Below are positions 23,700 through 34,976 of a stretch of 64,000 bases of DNA, piece by piece. The stretch's first letter is position 1; each line of letters opens with the position of its first letter. The position numbers were made by a program, and so were the translations under genes. Under the pieces are notes generated by a model. The model had not been told where the DNA came from. It made no database searches and saw nothing but the letters and a program-made list of their open reading frames with translations. This DNA comes from Okapia johnstoni (lineage: Eukaryota > Chordata > Mammalia > Artiodactyla > Giraffidae): the NCBI GenBank assembly GCA_024291935.2, contig JAGTYA010000025.1, forward strand, positions 10,747,501 through 10,811,500. Direction: 5' to 3'.

Positions 23700-23769
23700 T
23701 TTGCCCATTTGTTAATTGGGTTACTTGCCATTTTATTGTTGAGTTGTAAGCATCCTTTATCTAATATGG

Positions 23770-24495
23770 ATTGTTGTTGGTGTTGTTCAGTCACTAAGTT
23801 GTGTCCAACTCTTTGTGACCCCGTGGACTGCAGCCCACCAGGCTCCTCTGTCCTCCACTATCTCCCTGAGTTTGCTCAAATTTATTGAACAAATGAATTC
23901 ATTGTTCATCGAGTCGGTGACGCTATCTAACCATCTCATCCTCTGCTGCCCTCTTTTCTTTCTGCCTTCAATGTTTCCCCGCATCAGGGTCTTTTCCAAT
24001 GAGTCGGCTCTTCCGTTAGGTGGCCAAATTATTGAAGCTTCAGCCTCAGCATCTGTCCTTCTGATGAATATTCAGGGTTCATTTCCTTTAGGATTGACCG
24101 GTTTGATCTCCTTACAGTCCAAGGGACTCTCAAGAGTCTTCTCCAGCACTACAGTTGGAAAGCATAATTCTTGAGCACTCAGCCTTCTTTATGGCCCAAC
24201 TCTCACATCTATACATGACTACTGGAAAAACCATAGCTCTGACTATATGGACCTTTGTCAGCAAAGTGATGTCTCTGCTTTTTAACATGCTGTCTAGGTT
24301 CGTCATAGCTTTTCTTCCAAGGAGCAAGTGTCTTTTAACTTCATGGCTGCAGTCACAGCCTACAGTAATTTTGAAGCCCAAGAAAATAGAATCTGTCACT
24401 GCTTCTACTTTTCCCCCTTCTATTTGCCATGAAGTGATGGGATTGGATGCCATGATATTAGTTTTTTGAATGTTGAGTTTCAAGCCAGTTTTTCA
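23770..24495 (-). repeat. BovB (RTE) LINE 3' fragment inside the L1, antisense
   Basis: On the - strand it encodes a decayed C-terminal third of the BovB reverse transcriptase, with recognisable motifs such as KLNIQKTNIMAS, GRKAMTNLDSMLKSRDITL and FPVVMYRCESW, followed by frame breaks. About 725 bp remain, the longest BovB copy in the window. It cannot encode a working protein. Confidence 0.92.
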
Positions 24496-24610
24496 CATAC
24501 TAGACCTTATTAGATGCATAATTTGAAAACACTTTCTCCCATTCTGTCTTCATTTATTTTTAATGTATCAAAGAAAACATCAGAAGTGAAGAGGAGGGGT
24601 GTGGAGGTGG

Positions 24611-25109
24611 GCTGTGCATTCCTGCCCATCCTCTTGCCTGGGAGCCCTGGGGTACTAAACTGGTCCTGGGGCCTGCCCCTTGCCCAGCTGCAGGCTGAGC
24701 CAGCCCAGTCCTCCTCCTTCACTGTTCCCCACCCACCCCAGGTCCCCATCTGGGAATAACGCTCCTCACTGGCCCCCCTGCAAATGGAAGATTTGAAAGG
24801 GCATGTGAAGAAGCCCCTGCATGCGTGGCTTCCCACTGCTTCCGCCCCCTACAGACCAGCCAGCTGCCTGGCCTTCCAGGAGATGGACCTGAGGGTGGGG
24901 CAGCCCGGGAGAGGTGGGGTTCTGATCCCGTCTGTCTGCTTGAGGTGTCTCCCAACTACATCTGAGCATTCCAAAAGTGCGAGTGCCACGCACTGTGCCT
25001 GCCTTCAAGGTGCCCAAGGACAGAGAATACATAAATGTGCCAACTGAGAACAACATGCCATGATTGCTCATCGAAGGGAGAGCCATGAGAGGGAGGGAAA
25101 GCCTTTTCA
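24611..25109. other. Intron sequence, unique
   Basis: GC-rich at first, then mixed. I see no exon or repeat that I can name. Confidence 0.5.
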
Positions 25110-25235
25110 TTAACCCAGTTAAACTGAGCCTCAGTTTCCCCCTTTGATAAGCGGGACCAGTAGTAACTGCATCACAGTGTTGTACTGAGGACCAAATATC
25201 AGTAAAAGCCTCTAAAATGCTAGTCAGTATCACTT
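25110..25235 (+). repeat. MIR SINE relic, sense
   Basis: AACTGAGCCTCAGTTTCCCC, GATAAGCGGGACCAGTAGTA and the later GTTGTACTGAGGACCAAATA follow the second half of the MIR consensus. Confidence 0.75.
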
Positions 25236-25539
25236 TAAGCTTGCCTGGGGGTCTGGACCTTGTTCTGTGGGTGGGGGAGGACAGAGGGTCTGGAGGGCTT
25301 AGGGAGAAAGAAGCTGCTTCCATCAGATCCTCACCAGAAAGCCCCCCAAAGGGGGTCCTCAGACTCAGGGGGGGACGCACTCCCCTGTCTCTGGGGCAGG
25401 GGCTTTAGAGCCCAGAGTTATGCCATCTGGGAAAGAGCGAGCCCCGTTTTATAAACCGAGGCCACAGTCAGGATTGGCAGGGCTTGGCGCCGTTGGCAGA
25501 GTAATCTACAGTTGGCTGGTGTGGGGATTTTGTATCTGT

Positions 25540-25760
25540 TGTGCTCACACTGCTGGCGCGGGGAGCGCGGCCAGCGGGCGTCTGTGCCGCGCCTGGCTGC
25601 AGGCCTGTTGCTGCCGGACCGGGGCCTGTGTCGGGCGGACCCCGGGGGGAGAGCGCGCGCGGGGCTGCGCAGGTGCGCCGGGGCGGTCGGGCCGGGGCAC
25701 CTGGGCGTGCGCTGGGGCGGCTGGAGCCCGGAGGTGGGGTTCTGCGTGGCCGTGAGTGAG
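25540..25760 (+). promoter_or_regulatory. Small CpG island, possible alternative promoter or first exon
   Basis: About 220 bp dense in CpG lies within ordinary intron sequence. Two donor-like sites occur on the + strand: GCGCAG before GTGCGC (exon end at 25672) and GTGGCC before GTGAGTGAG (exon end at 25751). The second is a strong match to the donor consensus. No coding exon is recognisable, so if transcribed it would be a non-coding first exon, or a short new N-terminus I cannot verify. Confidence 0.35.
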
Positions 25761-28685
25761 CCACGGGGTTGGGGGTGTCTGTCGACGTGTGTCTGGTGTG
25801 GTCAGGGATGGAGTCAGAGGGAATGAGTGTGTGTCCCAGAGACCATCCCTGATCTGCTCTTAGGGCCTGTGGCTGGGTGGCTGGCTGAGCATCCGCGGGC
25901 CTGTGTTTACGGAGAGAGGGGGAGAGTGTGTGTGTGTGCTGGGAATATTGATTTCCTCGCTCTGCCCGCCAGCACAGCTGCCCCCCAAGCTGTCTGCAGG
26001 CCCCTCGAGGAGCAGGGCTGGGGGGCCGAGGGGATTTGTTGACAAACGGTCCTGGCTTGTGTCAGGCCTCCTGGGAAGGGGGACCCACCTGCAGCCGTCT
26101 GATCTCTGAGTTCAGAAATTCTGCAGCTCGTGTCTGGCAGTTGCACTGAGAATGCACATATGCTCCCTTCCGCCCCCTGCGCCCCCCACCCCAGTCCCTG
26201 GGCTGGAGGCTCCACGTGGGGTTGTAGGGGTGCGGTTCCCAAGGACCCACCGCTCCTTGCGTCTGGGGCGGAGGCCAGGCCGGCTGCAGCTGCAGGGCCA
26301 GCTGTCTGGAGTCGGCAGCAGTCCGAGGAGGCGGGGGGGTCCGTGATATTCACATCCTACACGTGCCGCTGCCGCACACAGCTGTCCGCCCCGCACTCAT
26401 TTGCATTCCTCTCCTTGCTATCCCACATCCCCATATCGCAGGGCAGCATGCTGGGGCTGAGCCTCCTGTGGTCAGCATCACGGCTCTGTGGTTTGTTGAG
26501 TGCCCAATGCGTACAGGCCCTGCTCTGGGTCATTGAGCACAGCTTGGAGCCACTGTCCTTGTGGGACCACAGGCCAGTGGACACAGCCGTGAGCACAGCT
26601 CAGAGTCATTGTCCTGAGGGGTCTGCCTGTCTGTGAGGACTTGTTCAGTGTCACCCTTCCTGCTGGGATGTCCAGGCCACCTCTTCTGAATGTTTCCCGG
26701 TCCTGCATCCCTTCTCACTGGAAGGCCCTCCACGCAGCCAGTCTGAATCTTCCAGCTGCAGGGAGGCCCACTGGGGCCCATTGCGGTCAGAGCTGGTGAC
26801 GAGCAGCTGCTCCTCGGGCCTCTGCGCAGGTGGGGCCCATTTGCTGCTAAGTGCACGGGGGAAGGGTGGGAGAGGGTCAGCTCTGCCCTGGCCTGGGGAG
26901 GCTTAGCCAGCTTGCCCCCGACCCAGAGTCCTTCCCGGTGGCCCAGAGGGGACCCAGCAGGCTCCAGAGGCCTCGGGACACCTCCAGTGTGTAACAGGTC
27001 CAAGACCACCCGTCCTGGAATGGCTGTGCCCCCCCCGCCCCTGCCCTGGCCAGCAGCACGCTGGGAACCTGTCCTGGGTGCTCTGTGACCTAAGCCTCTC
27101 CCGCCCTCCCTTTCTACATGGACACAGTGAGGAAGGTAGGGGCCGGGGTCCTGACCAGAGTCTTCCCGGGTGAGCCCAGAGTAAAAACCCATGTGTTCTG
27201 ATGGCGGCCTGCACAGGGTCCCTGCCTGCCCCACCACTGTCCTCGGGCCTTCGCTCAGGAAAGTCGGACTCTGAGCTGGTTGTGCTAATATTTACACAGC
27301 TTTGGTTCAGAAACACGGACAGGACTGCCAGCTGCACAGTCAAACGGTGTGAGGGCTGGACAAATAGGTCTTTCTCAAGGAGTTTGGACTGGGCCCGGGA
27401 GCTCTGGGTACATGTGTGTGCGGGTCTTACCTGGCTGGGCTCTATGGAACGTGGGATCACGGTTTGCCCGGCGAATCCGTGAGTCCAGGGCAGCTCAGGG
27501 CATCAGGAAAGAGGGGCTCAGGGAGGCAGACAGACTTGATTGCAAATCCCAGCTCAGCTCTGTGAGGTCACGCAAGTTTCCATACCTGGTGAGCCTCAGT
27601 TTCCCCAGCCATGACAGGAAATGGTGCCGCTGCTTCACGGAGGGGCCTGAGGCCCTCCCAGTGGGTCTGGGAGCCCTCGCTGGGCTGGCCACCCTGGCCT
27701 CTGTCAGACGCACGGTCACCCGGGTCAGCGCTCGGCTCTTCCCACCACCCGGGATCCGCTGAGTTCTCTTCCTTCCTCTTTTGTAAATTTCCTCTGCATT
27801 GTGATGATGTGTGGAAAATCCTCCCGGTAATAAACCCAGAGGCAGGGCGACCGCACAGGGGTCACGGGCTTGGAGGTGGCCTGGGGCCCCTGGACTATGC
27901 ATGTGCGTCTGTGCAGAGGCTGTTGAGTGGGCTTGGTCGTTGGTCCTCAAAAGCAAACGGTAACGAGTTTAAAGGTCGTTACGGCTCTTGAAGAATTAAT
28001 TGGTCTGGCCTTAGAGTATCTGGCTGTTCTCACTGCGTGAGGGGAAGCTCGCAGTGATCGTTGGCGGGGGACGTGGCCTGGTGCCTTCCGGCTGCCGTGG
28101 CTGCTCCTGAGTTGAGCGTGTGCCCCCCAAGCCCAGAGCCAAAGCTTGTGCACGGCGCTGGGCACGTGCCGGGCATGGCCGTCCTCCACACATGAGGCAC
28201 CAGTGGATGCAAAAGCTCCCAGGCCCTGAGGGGGCTTGTTCTCTGGAGAGATGTGTGCAGCCTCAGGGGCGGGCACGACGCATTTCCTGTGTTCCTTTAT
28301 TCACTCACCAAACCGTTACCAAGACCTGCCTCTGCCTGGCCCCAGGCTCGGCGTAGGGGAGCAGATGACTTGTTTGAAGCCGTGCGGCCCAGCGCCCAGA
28401 CCTCCAGGTAGCACAGAACCTGACTCTTCCCAGCCGCGTGGCTTCAGATGTATCGCCTCCCCTGTCTGAGCCTTGATTTTCTTACCCGTGAGATGGGGCC
28501 CCGGATACCTTGTGGGGCCTGTGCTGCTTGGCCTGGTGGCTGTAGATGCCTGGTGTACGCCCAGCGGCGGCAGCCCTCTGCCCCATCGCCACGCGCTCCC
28601 CTCTGCTTGCTTTCTTGCTGGGGTCTGGGGTGAAGGCTGGCTTCTGGAGTCTGCACTGGGGGCTGAAACCACCTAATTGCTCTCT
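25761..28685. other. Intron sequence, GC-rich with MIR traces
   Basis: MIR relics in sense lie near 27535-27640 and 28410-28505. An AT-rich patch, about 27955-28015, lies in GC-rich sequence. No exon was recognised. Confidence 0.5.
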
Positions 28686-29328
28686 CTGTTGTTGCTCAGT
28701 TGCTCAGTCGTTCGTGTCTGACTCTTTGCGACCCCATGGACTGCAGCACGCCAGGCTTCCCTGTCCTTCACTACCTCCCGGAGTTTGCTCAAACTCACGT
28801 CCATTCAGTCAGTGATGCTGTCTAACTATCTCGTCCCCTGTCGCCCGCTTCTCCTCCTGCCTTCAATCTTTCCCAGCATCAAGGTCTTTTCCAGTGAGTC
28901 GGCTTTTCTCATCAAGTGGCCGAAGTATTGGAGCTTCAGCGTCAGTCCTTCCAGTGAATATTCAGGGTTGATTTCCACAATTGACTGGTTTGAGCTTTGT
29001 TGCAGTCCAAGGGACTCTTGAGAGTCTTCTCCAGCACCACAATTTGAAAGCATCAATTCCTTGGTGCTCATCCTTCTTTATAGTCCAACTCTCACATCTG
29101 TACACGACTACTGGAGCAAACCACAGCTCTGACTATATGGACCTTTGTGGGCAAAGTGATGTCTCTGCTTTTTAATACACTGTCTAGGTTGGATAGCTTT
29201 CCTTCCAAGGAGCAAGCGTCTTTTAATGTAATGGCTGCAGTCACCTTCTGCCATGATTTTGGAGCCCAAGGAAATAAAATCTGTCACTGCTTCCACCTCT
29301 CCCCCTTCTGTTTGCCATGAAGTGATGA
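28686..29328 (-). repeat. BovB (RTE) LINE 3' fragment, antisense
   Basis: About 640 bp begins TGTTGTTGCTCAGTTGCTCA and encodes, on the - strand, decayed BovB C-terminal motifs such as [14 protein letters not shown] and the SLEGLTLKLQYFGHLMRKAD region. Several frame breaks are present. The 5' truncation point is at about 29328. Confidence 0.92.
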
Positions 29329-32300
29329 TGACTCGAATCGCTTTTAACGCCTTCTTCGTACTTGGCTGGAGCTTCTCTGCTCCTTGATGGAAAGCGCTGC
29401 TCTTTCCATTTTATTTCCTTGGTTTGCAGCTTCCTGACCTGGAGATAGTTCATTGTGAACTTCAGGCCCAGGTGTGGAGCCACAGCCAGGGTCCCCTCCC
29501 TCCATGTATAGATGGGGAAGCTATGACGGCCTTGCTTTTTCCTCTTTGTTCAAAGGTTGTTATAATAATGAAAACAACAGCAACGGTTGCCGTTTTGGCA
29601 AACTCAGTGAAGTACTTAGTTCTCAAAGCAGTTTTTGAGAAAGAGCGTCTTCTGTGGCCCTTTTTCAGTTAGGTTACATGACTTGCCCAGGTCACCAGCC
29701 AGTGAGTCCAGCAGCTGAGATGTGATCTCCGACTACCCGACCCTGATGTCTGCACTCATCACAGCCAGGCTGTGCCTCCTCCGGGACTCAGTAATCTTCA
29801 ACAAAACAAGTCACATTGCAAACGGAACCTTTCGTGTGTTCTCCGCAGCACAGAACAGGGGTCTAAAAGCCCCTGCTGTGGGGATTCCCAAGGCTTTCCG
29901 GAACTTGCCAGCTGGCTGGCAGGCGGATAACAAACTCTGTCCATCCTCCTGGTGTCTTGCCGGACACCGCAGACCCCAGAGCTGCTTCCCAGACACTCCA
30001 GCCGGATGCCAGACAGACGAGGCCCCCTGCTCCCTACGACTTGCTGCACTCTGCGGGTAGCACGCTTGCCCCAGGCCAGTCTTGGTGTGCCGTGGGGCCT
30101 CCGGGACAAAGGCCGACTGTCCCCTGATGTGCCTAGGGATCAGTGTAAACACAGCCGGCCTCCGGGTGGTGAGGAAGCCCAGGGCCACAGCCTTCGACGT
30201 CACTGGGGGACACACGTGCATGTGTGCTGCTGAGTTCCATCCCATGGGAGGAGACAAGGACCAGTAAGAAAGCTGGAAACTTTGAAAAAGCCCCAGCGGA
30301 GAACCTCCTGGTTCGGGTTCCCCAGGCAGCATGGGTGTCTGTCTGCATGCCGACGTGAGCACTTCCTTCTGGTGCCAGTCCCTGTCTCTGGCTGGGAGGC
30401 TTGGTGGTGTGAGAACTGGATGCATTTGTCCGAGGGAAACCTTGAAAACAGTGCCTCATTGTATCATAGTAAGAGCGCAGTACATGTGAACTACGGCCGC
30501 TGCAGGGCTGTTCTTGATCCTGACCATTTCAGAGAAGGGCACCTCCCCAGGAGCCCGGGCGTCGGGCATCACGTCACGTCCCCTTTCTGGGCCTGGGCAT
30601 CCCCCTCTGTGGATGAAAAGCCGCAGGACCCGAGGATCCTTTGTTGAGGGAGGGGGTTGGGGCCAGCAGCTAGGAGGTGGATGCTGTAGGCACTCTGTGA
30701 TCGGGGACATGTTCCTTAGCCTTGCTGTGCCTCAGTTCCCCCATTTGACAGGAGGCGCTCCTTAGAGAAGTCAGTCCACACAGAGTGCTTCAACACTGCT
30801 GAAACACGTGGTGGACGGTAGCCTCGAGCTCTTTGCAGAGCCAGGGGCCCCAGGATGCTGTTCCTACCCAGGAGCGGGTAGCTGCTCCTTTTGGCGGCGG
30901 GCCGACCCAGTGCTGCTGGTGGTGCGCAGTGGCGTTGACCGGGGGCCCCGAGGGCAGCCTGGTGAGGAGGGACCCAGCCGTGGGCTTTGGCGTGTGTGCT
31001 CGTAGTCCCGCTTGCAGCTGAGGACTGTGTTGTGTCCAGGGCCTCGGCAGAGCTAGGGTGAAGTCGGCCACGGAATGGGGAAGCGGCCCCTCGAGGCTGG
31101 GCACACCCCCGCTGGTGCCCAGGACTTGCGGGCAGGAAGGGGACTCTCACCTGGCTCTGGTGGGTCTGGAATTGACACAGGTTTGATCCACGCTTGAAAC
31201 CGGCTACAGGATAAAAAGGACAGTATCTGACGTTTGAACCTTGCACACACCTGGCCTCTCTGACCCTCTAAGAGCCTTGTGAAGTGGCTGATATTAGACC
31301 CATTTTACAGATGAGGAGACTGAGTTGAGAAAAATGAAAATCATGTAGTCCGGCTTTGCACTGCGTAGATCTGGTCTTCTGGTTAAAGTATATCTTCCTC
31401 CCTCCCTGACGTGATTGGGGGAGACGGGGCTGGAGCTCTCTACAGTGGGGAGGGGGACAGACGCAGGAAGCGGGGGTGGGTGAGGAGTAGACACTGTGGG
31501 ACCCACCCCCCAGGGCTCAGATGCTGCCCAGCCGCTGTGTGTCCACTTTGCAGAGCAGACGCGGCGCCCTCGAAGCTCTGGCCAGTGGCCTTGTGTCTCA
31601 GAAGCGTGTTTGCCATGAGGTCACCGAAGGGTGAGAAGAGTCCTCCGGATCCCCAGGGCTGTAGGAGTGGGGGCGCTGGGGGGCGCTGGACTGGTATCCT
31701 GCGATCAGGAAAGGCCACCTGCTCCCAGGTTCTTATTACCTGCTCTGACTTCGCCATGTAGAGCCTGGTCTGGCCCGGAACTGTCCCCTGCGGGCGGGCA
31801 GCGCGGAGGGGAGGAAGTGACTGGGAAGTGCTTTTTCCCTGTGCTGTGCGCCCGCCCGGGGCAGGCTCAGCCAGGCAGACCCGGGCTCTCTATTCCCTCT
31901 GGCCCTCAACTTTCTCAGAGTCATAAATTAAATGTGCTGGCCTTATTACTTTTTTTTTCCTCCACTCAGTAAAAATGGCCAAATGGCCCAGGAAGTTAGA
32001 CGACAGGCCTCGATGTGGACAGCAGATTCCTAGCACTATTTTAAACTCTTCACCATGGAAACCCCCCAAGCGTATGCAAAGGGCGTGATGGCCCCCACGG
32101 GCGCTTTTCCTTCCTTGCCCCAGATTAGGCAAATCACAGATGTCGTGCGGATGTTAACTCCAGGGCCTGTTGTGTGGTTGGCCTCACCTCTGGTGGTAGA
32201 GCTATTGTGTTGCCCGGGTGGGTCCCTCCAGCGGCCCAGCCTGGGGACCCAGAATCCCCAGCCGGCGTCCCGCCTTGGGGCCCCAGTGAGGCCCACCCCA

Positions 32301-34776
32301 CGGGGCAGAGCAGGCCCTCCCGTCAGGCCTTAGGCAGGACTGGGGCTCTCTGCTCCCTGTCCCCGCGGGGCCCTGCCTGCTGCCTCTCACCCCCCTGCGC
32401 CCCCGTCTCCCCCCAATCACACGGGCCCCTCCTCTCGCCTGCCCCCAGGTGGCCTGACCCTCGGCCTCCAAGCACACTTCTGTCTGGCATGGGAGACAGA
32501 GCTCCCCGCCCGGGTGCTGCCTGGGCGGCCTCTGCCTCTTCTGTCTGTCTGTCCTGCAGTTCCGAGTCTGCCCCCTCCCCACACTGCCCACCCCAGAGGC
32601 GGGAGTCAGCCCGGATCCCCCACACACACACATGACCCCCCTCCCAGCACGGTGTTTCCGCCTGGCGTGCAGCAGGTGGCCCTGGCTCTTCCAAACGGGT
32701 TCTTGTCCCTTCCCCCGCGTCCGGCACGGGGCTGGGCACACACAGGGCGCCTGACCAAATGCAGTCAGAGAGCCGCCTGGGCAGTGCCCTCCTCCGCTCC
32801 TGAGGTCGTGGGTCCCATGCTCGGATGCCTGTTTCTGAGCAGAGGCTTGAGAGGGCCTCGGGGTGTTGCCATCTGTCCCTCACGGTGGCCTTGTGAACTG
32901 GACGACACCCTCATCTTATGGCTGAGAGGCTGAGGCACAGAGGGGCCTAGCCGCCTGCCTCAGGGCACACAGCTCCTGCCTGCCAGGCGCCAGACGGGGC
33001 AGGGCTCTGTGCTGTTGTGGGTGGTCGAGGGGCAGCATCCTTCCCCCCACCAGGCCCTCACCGCGGGGGCCCCGGGGGCTGCATGTTGTTGGGGAGGACC
33101 CGTCGCCACGCCGCAGGTTCAGGTCCTAAGAGGCAAGCGGGAGGGGGTCAGGGTCAGACAAGGCAGGCAGGCCACCCCCCACCCCCAGGAAGAGACAGTG
33201 GAGGCGGGGGCGTCAAGCATCGTGACCAGCGGCCCAGTGCTCGGTCAGCCCCCCTCCCCACCTCGCTCAGTCACATCCCCTCGGTGCCTCAGTTTTTCCA
33301 TCAAGTAAATGGGCAGGTGAGAGAGCCCCTGCCTTGGCCTCCCGCTGAGGCGAGCCCCTCCTCACCTCCAGCTCTGAGCAGGAGCCCTCGCTGACCGCTG
33401 GCCCCCGGAGGATGACGGGTGTCCACGCAGTCCCATCCCAGGGGGGTGTCGGAGGGGAGGCAGGTGTACGGGAACCCCGAGCATCGTGCTTGCCTCTGCT
33501 GAGATCCCAAGACTGCCCTCCAGGGTGACAGACGTGCGCCTCCCGGGTCAGCGGGGTCCTGAGGCCTTTTGCGGGTGATGCCGCCTCCACTGTGGGCACC
33601 CAGTGTCCCAGGAGGGTCGTGGACAGCTCCAGAGGCCAGAGCACATGGGGGACAGGGCCCTGTGGGAGAGGGTGTGGGCGCCAGCCCCCAGGAGTTGGAA
33701 CCGTGACAAAGATTTTAAGTCGGCAAGGACCTGGAGGATTTGCTGGTTTACAGTGCTTTGTGGCGGTGGGGGGCTGGTCAGGCAGCTTGGGGGCCCCGTC
33801 TGGGTGGGATGGCAGCGCTGGGCCAACAATGTCCCGGGCCCCGAGCAGGCCCCGCGCCCAGTCCCAGCCGACAGGGTGGGCCGCCGGCTGGAGGCCTGTG
33901 TGACAGGCCCCCTCTCCGCCCGCCTGCTCTCCCGAAGCCTGTCTCCCGAGCTGGTGCCTCCTCCCTGCCCTGTCGGGCGTCCCTGGGGCCTGGCCCAGCC
34001 CTGTCTGCTGGAGCCTGCCACAGAGAGCTGCTTTCTTTAAGTCCCTTTTGCGCGTATGGAAATAACTAGAGGCCTCTGTATTTAATTTGGCTCAGCCGGG
34101 AAGATTTTTGGCCATGAGTGTATGTGTGTGTGTATTTGGAAAAATCTTTCCAAGTGTGCCCTGGCGTTGGAAGCCCGAGTCCTCCTGATGCAAACAGTCA
34201 GAACCAACAAGAGCTGCCCTGGCTTCGCCGGGGGGCGAGGGTCTTGGCAGAGGGCGGGCGGGAAGCAGTGGACAGGGAGGGGCGATGCCGTCTGCCCTTG
34301 AGACGCGGCGAGGGGAGAGGAGGTCCCAGCGCTCAGGTGAGCCGAGGGCGGGCTGAAAGGACGGGGCTCTGTGCAGTGACACCAGGGGGCCTGGCTCCCT
34401 GCACATGCCGAGGCTGGTCCTGGCCTGGACACCATGTGTCCACGTCTCTCTCTGGCCTCGACAGAACCTCACAGACTGTCCACCGAGCCCTCGTCTCCCG
34501 TGTGCAGAGGCGAAACGGCGTCCTGTGCCCACCTGGGCGCGTGCAGTCGACACAGTGGGTCCTCAGGCGGTCCCCACCTGTCTGCTGAGTGGTGGCAGGA
34601 CTGATGTCCGTTGCTTCGAGGAGGCCATGGAGGCCCAGAGTGGGGAGGCCACCTGCCCGGGGTCACTTCCTGAGCTGAAGAGCAGCATTGCCCACATGGA
34701 CAGGTGAAGGGGGCTGTCATGGGTGGGCGCACCCCAGGAGGTCACCTGGGCGTCCGGGTTCGGATGGATGCTTTTT
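29329..34776. other. Intron sequence, GC-rich with AT-rich islands
   Basis: MIR relics in antisense lie near 31255-31335 (TTTTACAGATGAGGAGACTG) and 32890-33005 (GCACACAGCTCC region). AT-rich islands at about 31915-32180 and 34028-34160 differ from their surroundings. No exon was found. Confidence 0.5.
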
Positions 34777-34976
34777 AGGACTTCCCTCATAGCTCAGTCG
34801 GTAAAGAATCTGCCTGCAGTGCAGGAGACCTGGGTTCGATTCCTGGGTCGGGAAGATCCCCTGGAGAAGGGAATGGCAACCCACTCCAGTATCCTTGCCT
34901 GGAGAATCCCACAGACAGAGGAACCTGCAGTCCATGGGGTCGCAAGAGTCGGACACGACTGAGTGACACCACCACT
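34777..34976 (+). repeat. Bov-tA SINE with intact pol III boxes, sense
   Basis: The head carries TAGCTCAGTCGG (34790-34801) and GGTTCGATTCC (34833-34843), perfect matches to the tRNA A- and B-box consensus, followed by the GATCCCCTGGAGAAGGGAAT body and the GGACACGACTGAGTGACACC tail. A short internal deletion follows GAGGAACCTG. Confidence 0.95.

Larger units (their letters stand above)
23240..24610 (-). repeat. Old L1 relic, antisense, split by two younger insertions
   Basis: Fragments at about 23245-23394, 23700-23769 and 24496-24610 read as one inverted L1, from ATTTCCCTAATGATTAGTGA through TTAATTGGGTTACTTGCCAT to ACTAGACCTTATTAGATGCA. A CHR SINE and a BovB copy lie in the gaps. Confidence 0.7.

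Noticed and set aside
24130..24483. A reverse-transcriptase gene on the - strand
   Set aside because: It is a 5'-truncated BovB fragment with frame breaks and no catalytic core. It is kept as a repeat, not a gene.
34777..34976. A tRNA gene call at the intact A and B boxes
   Set aside because: The rest does not fold as a tRNA, and the unit is clearly a Bov-tA SINE with its characteristic body and tail.
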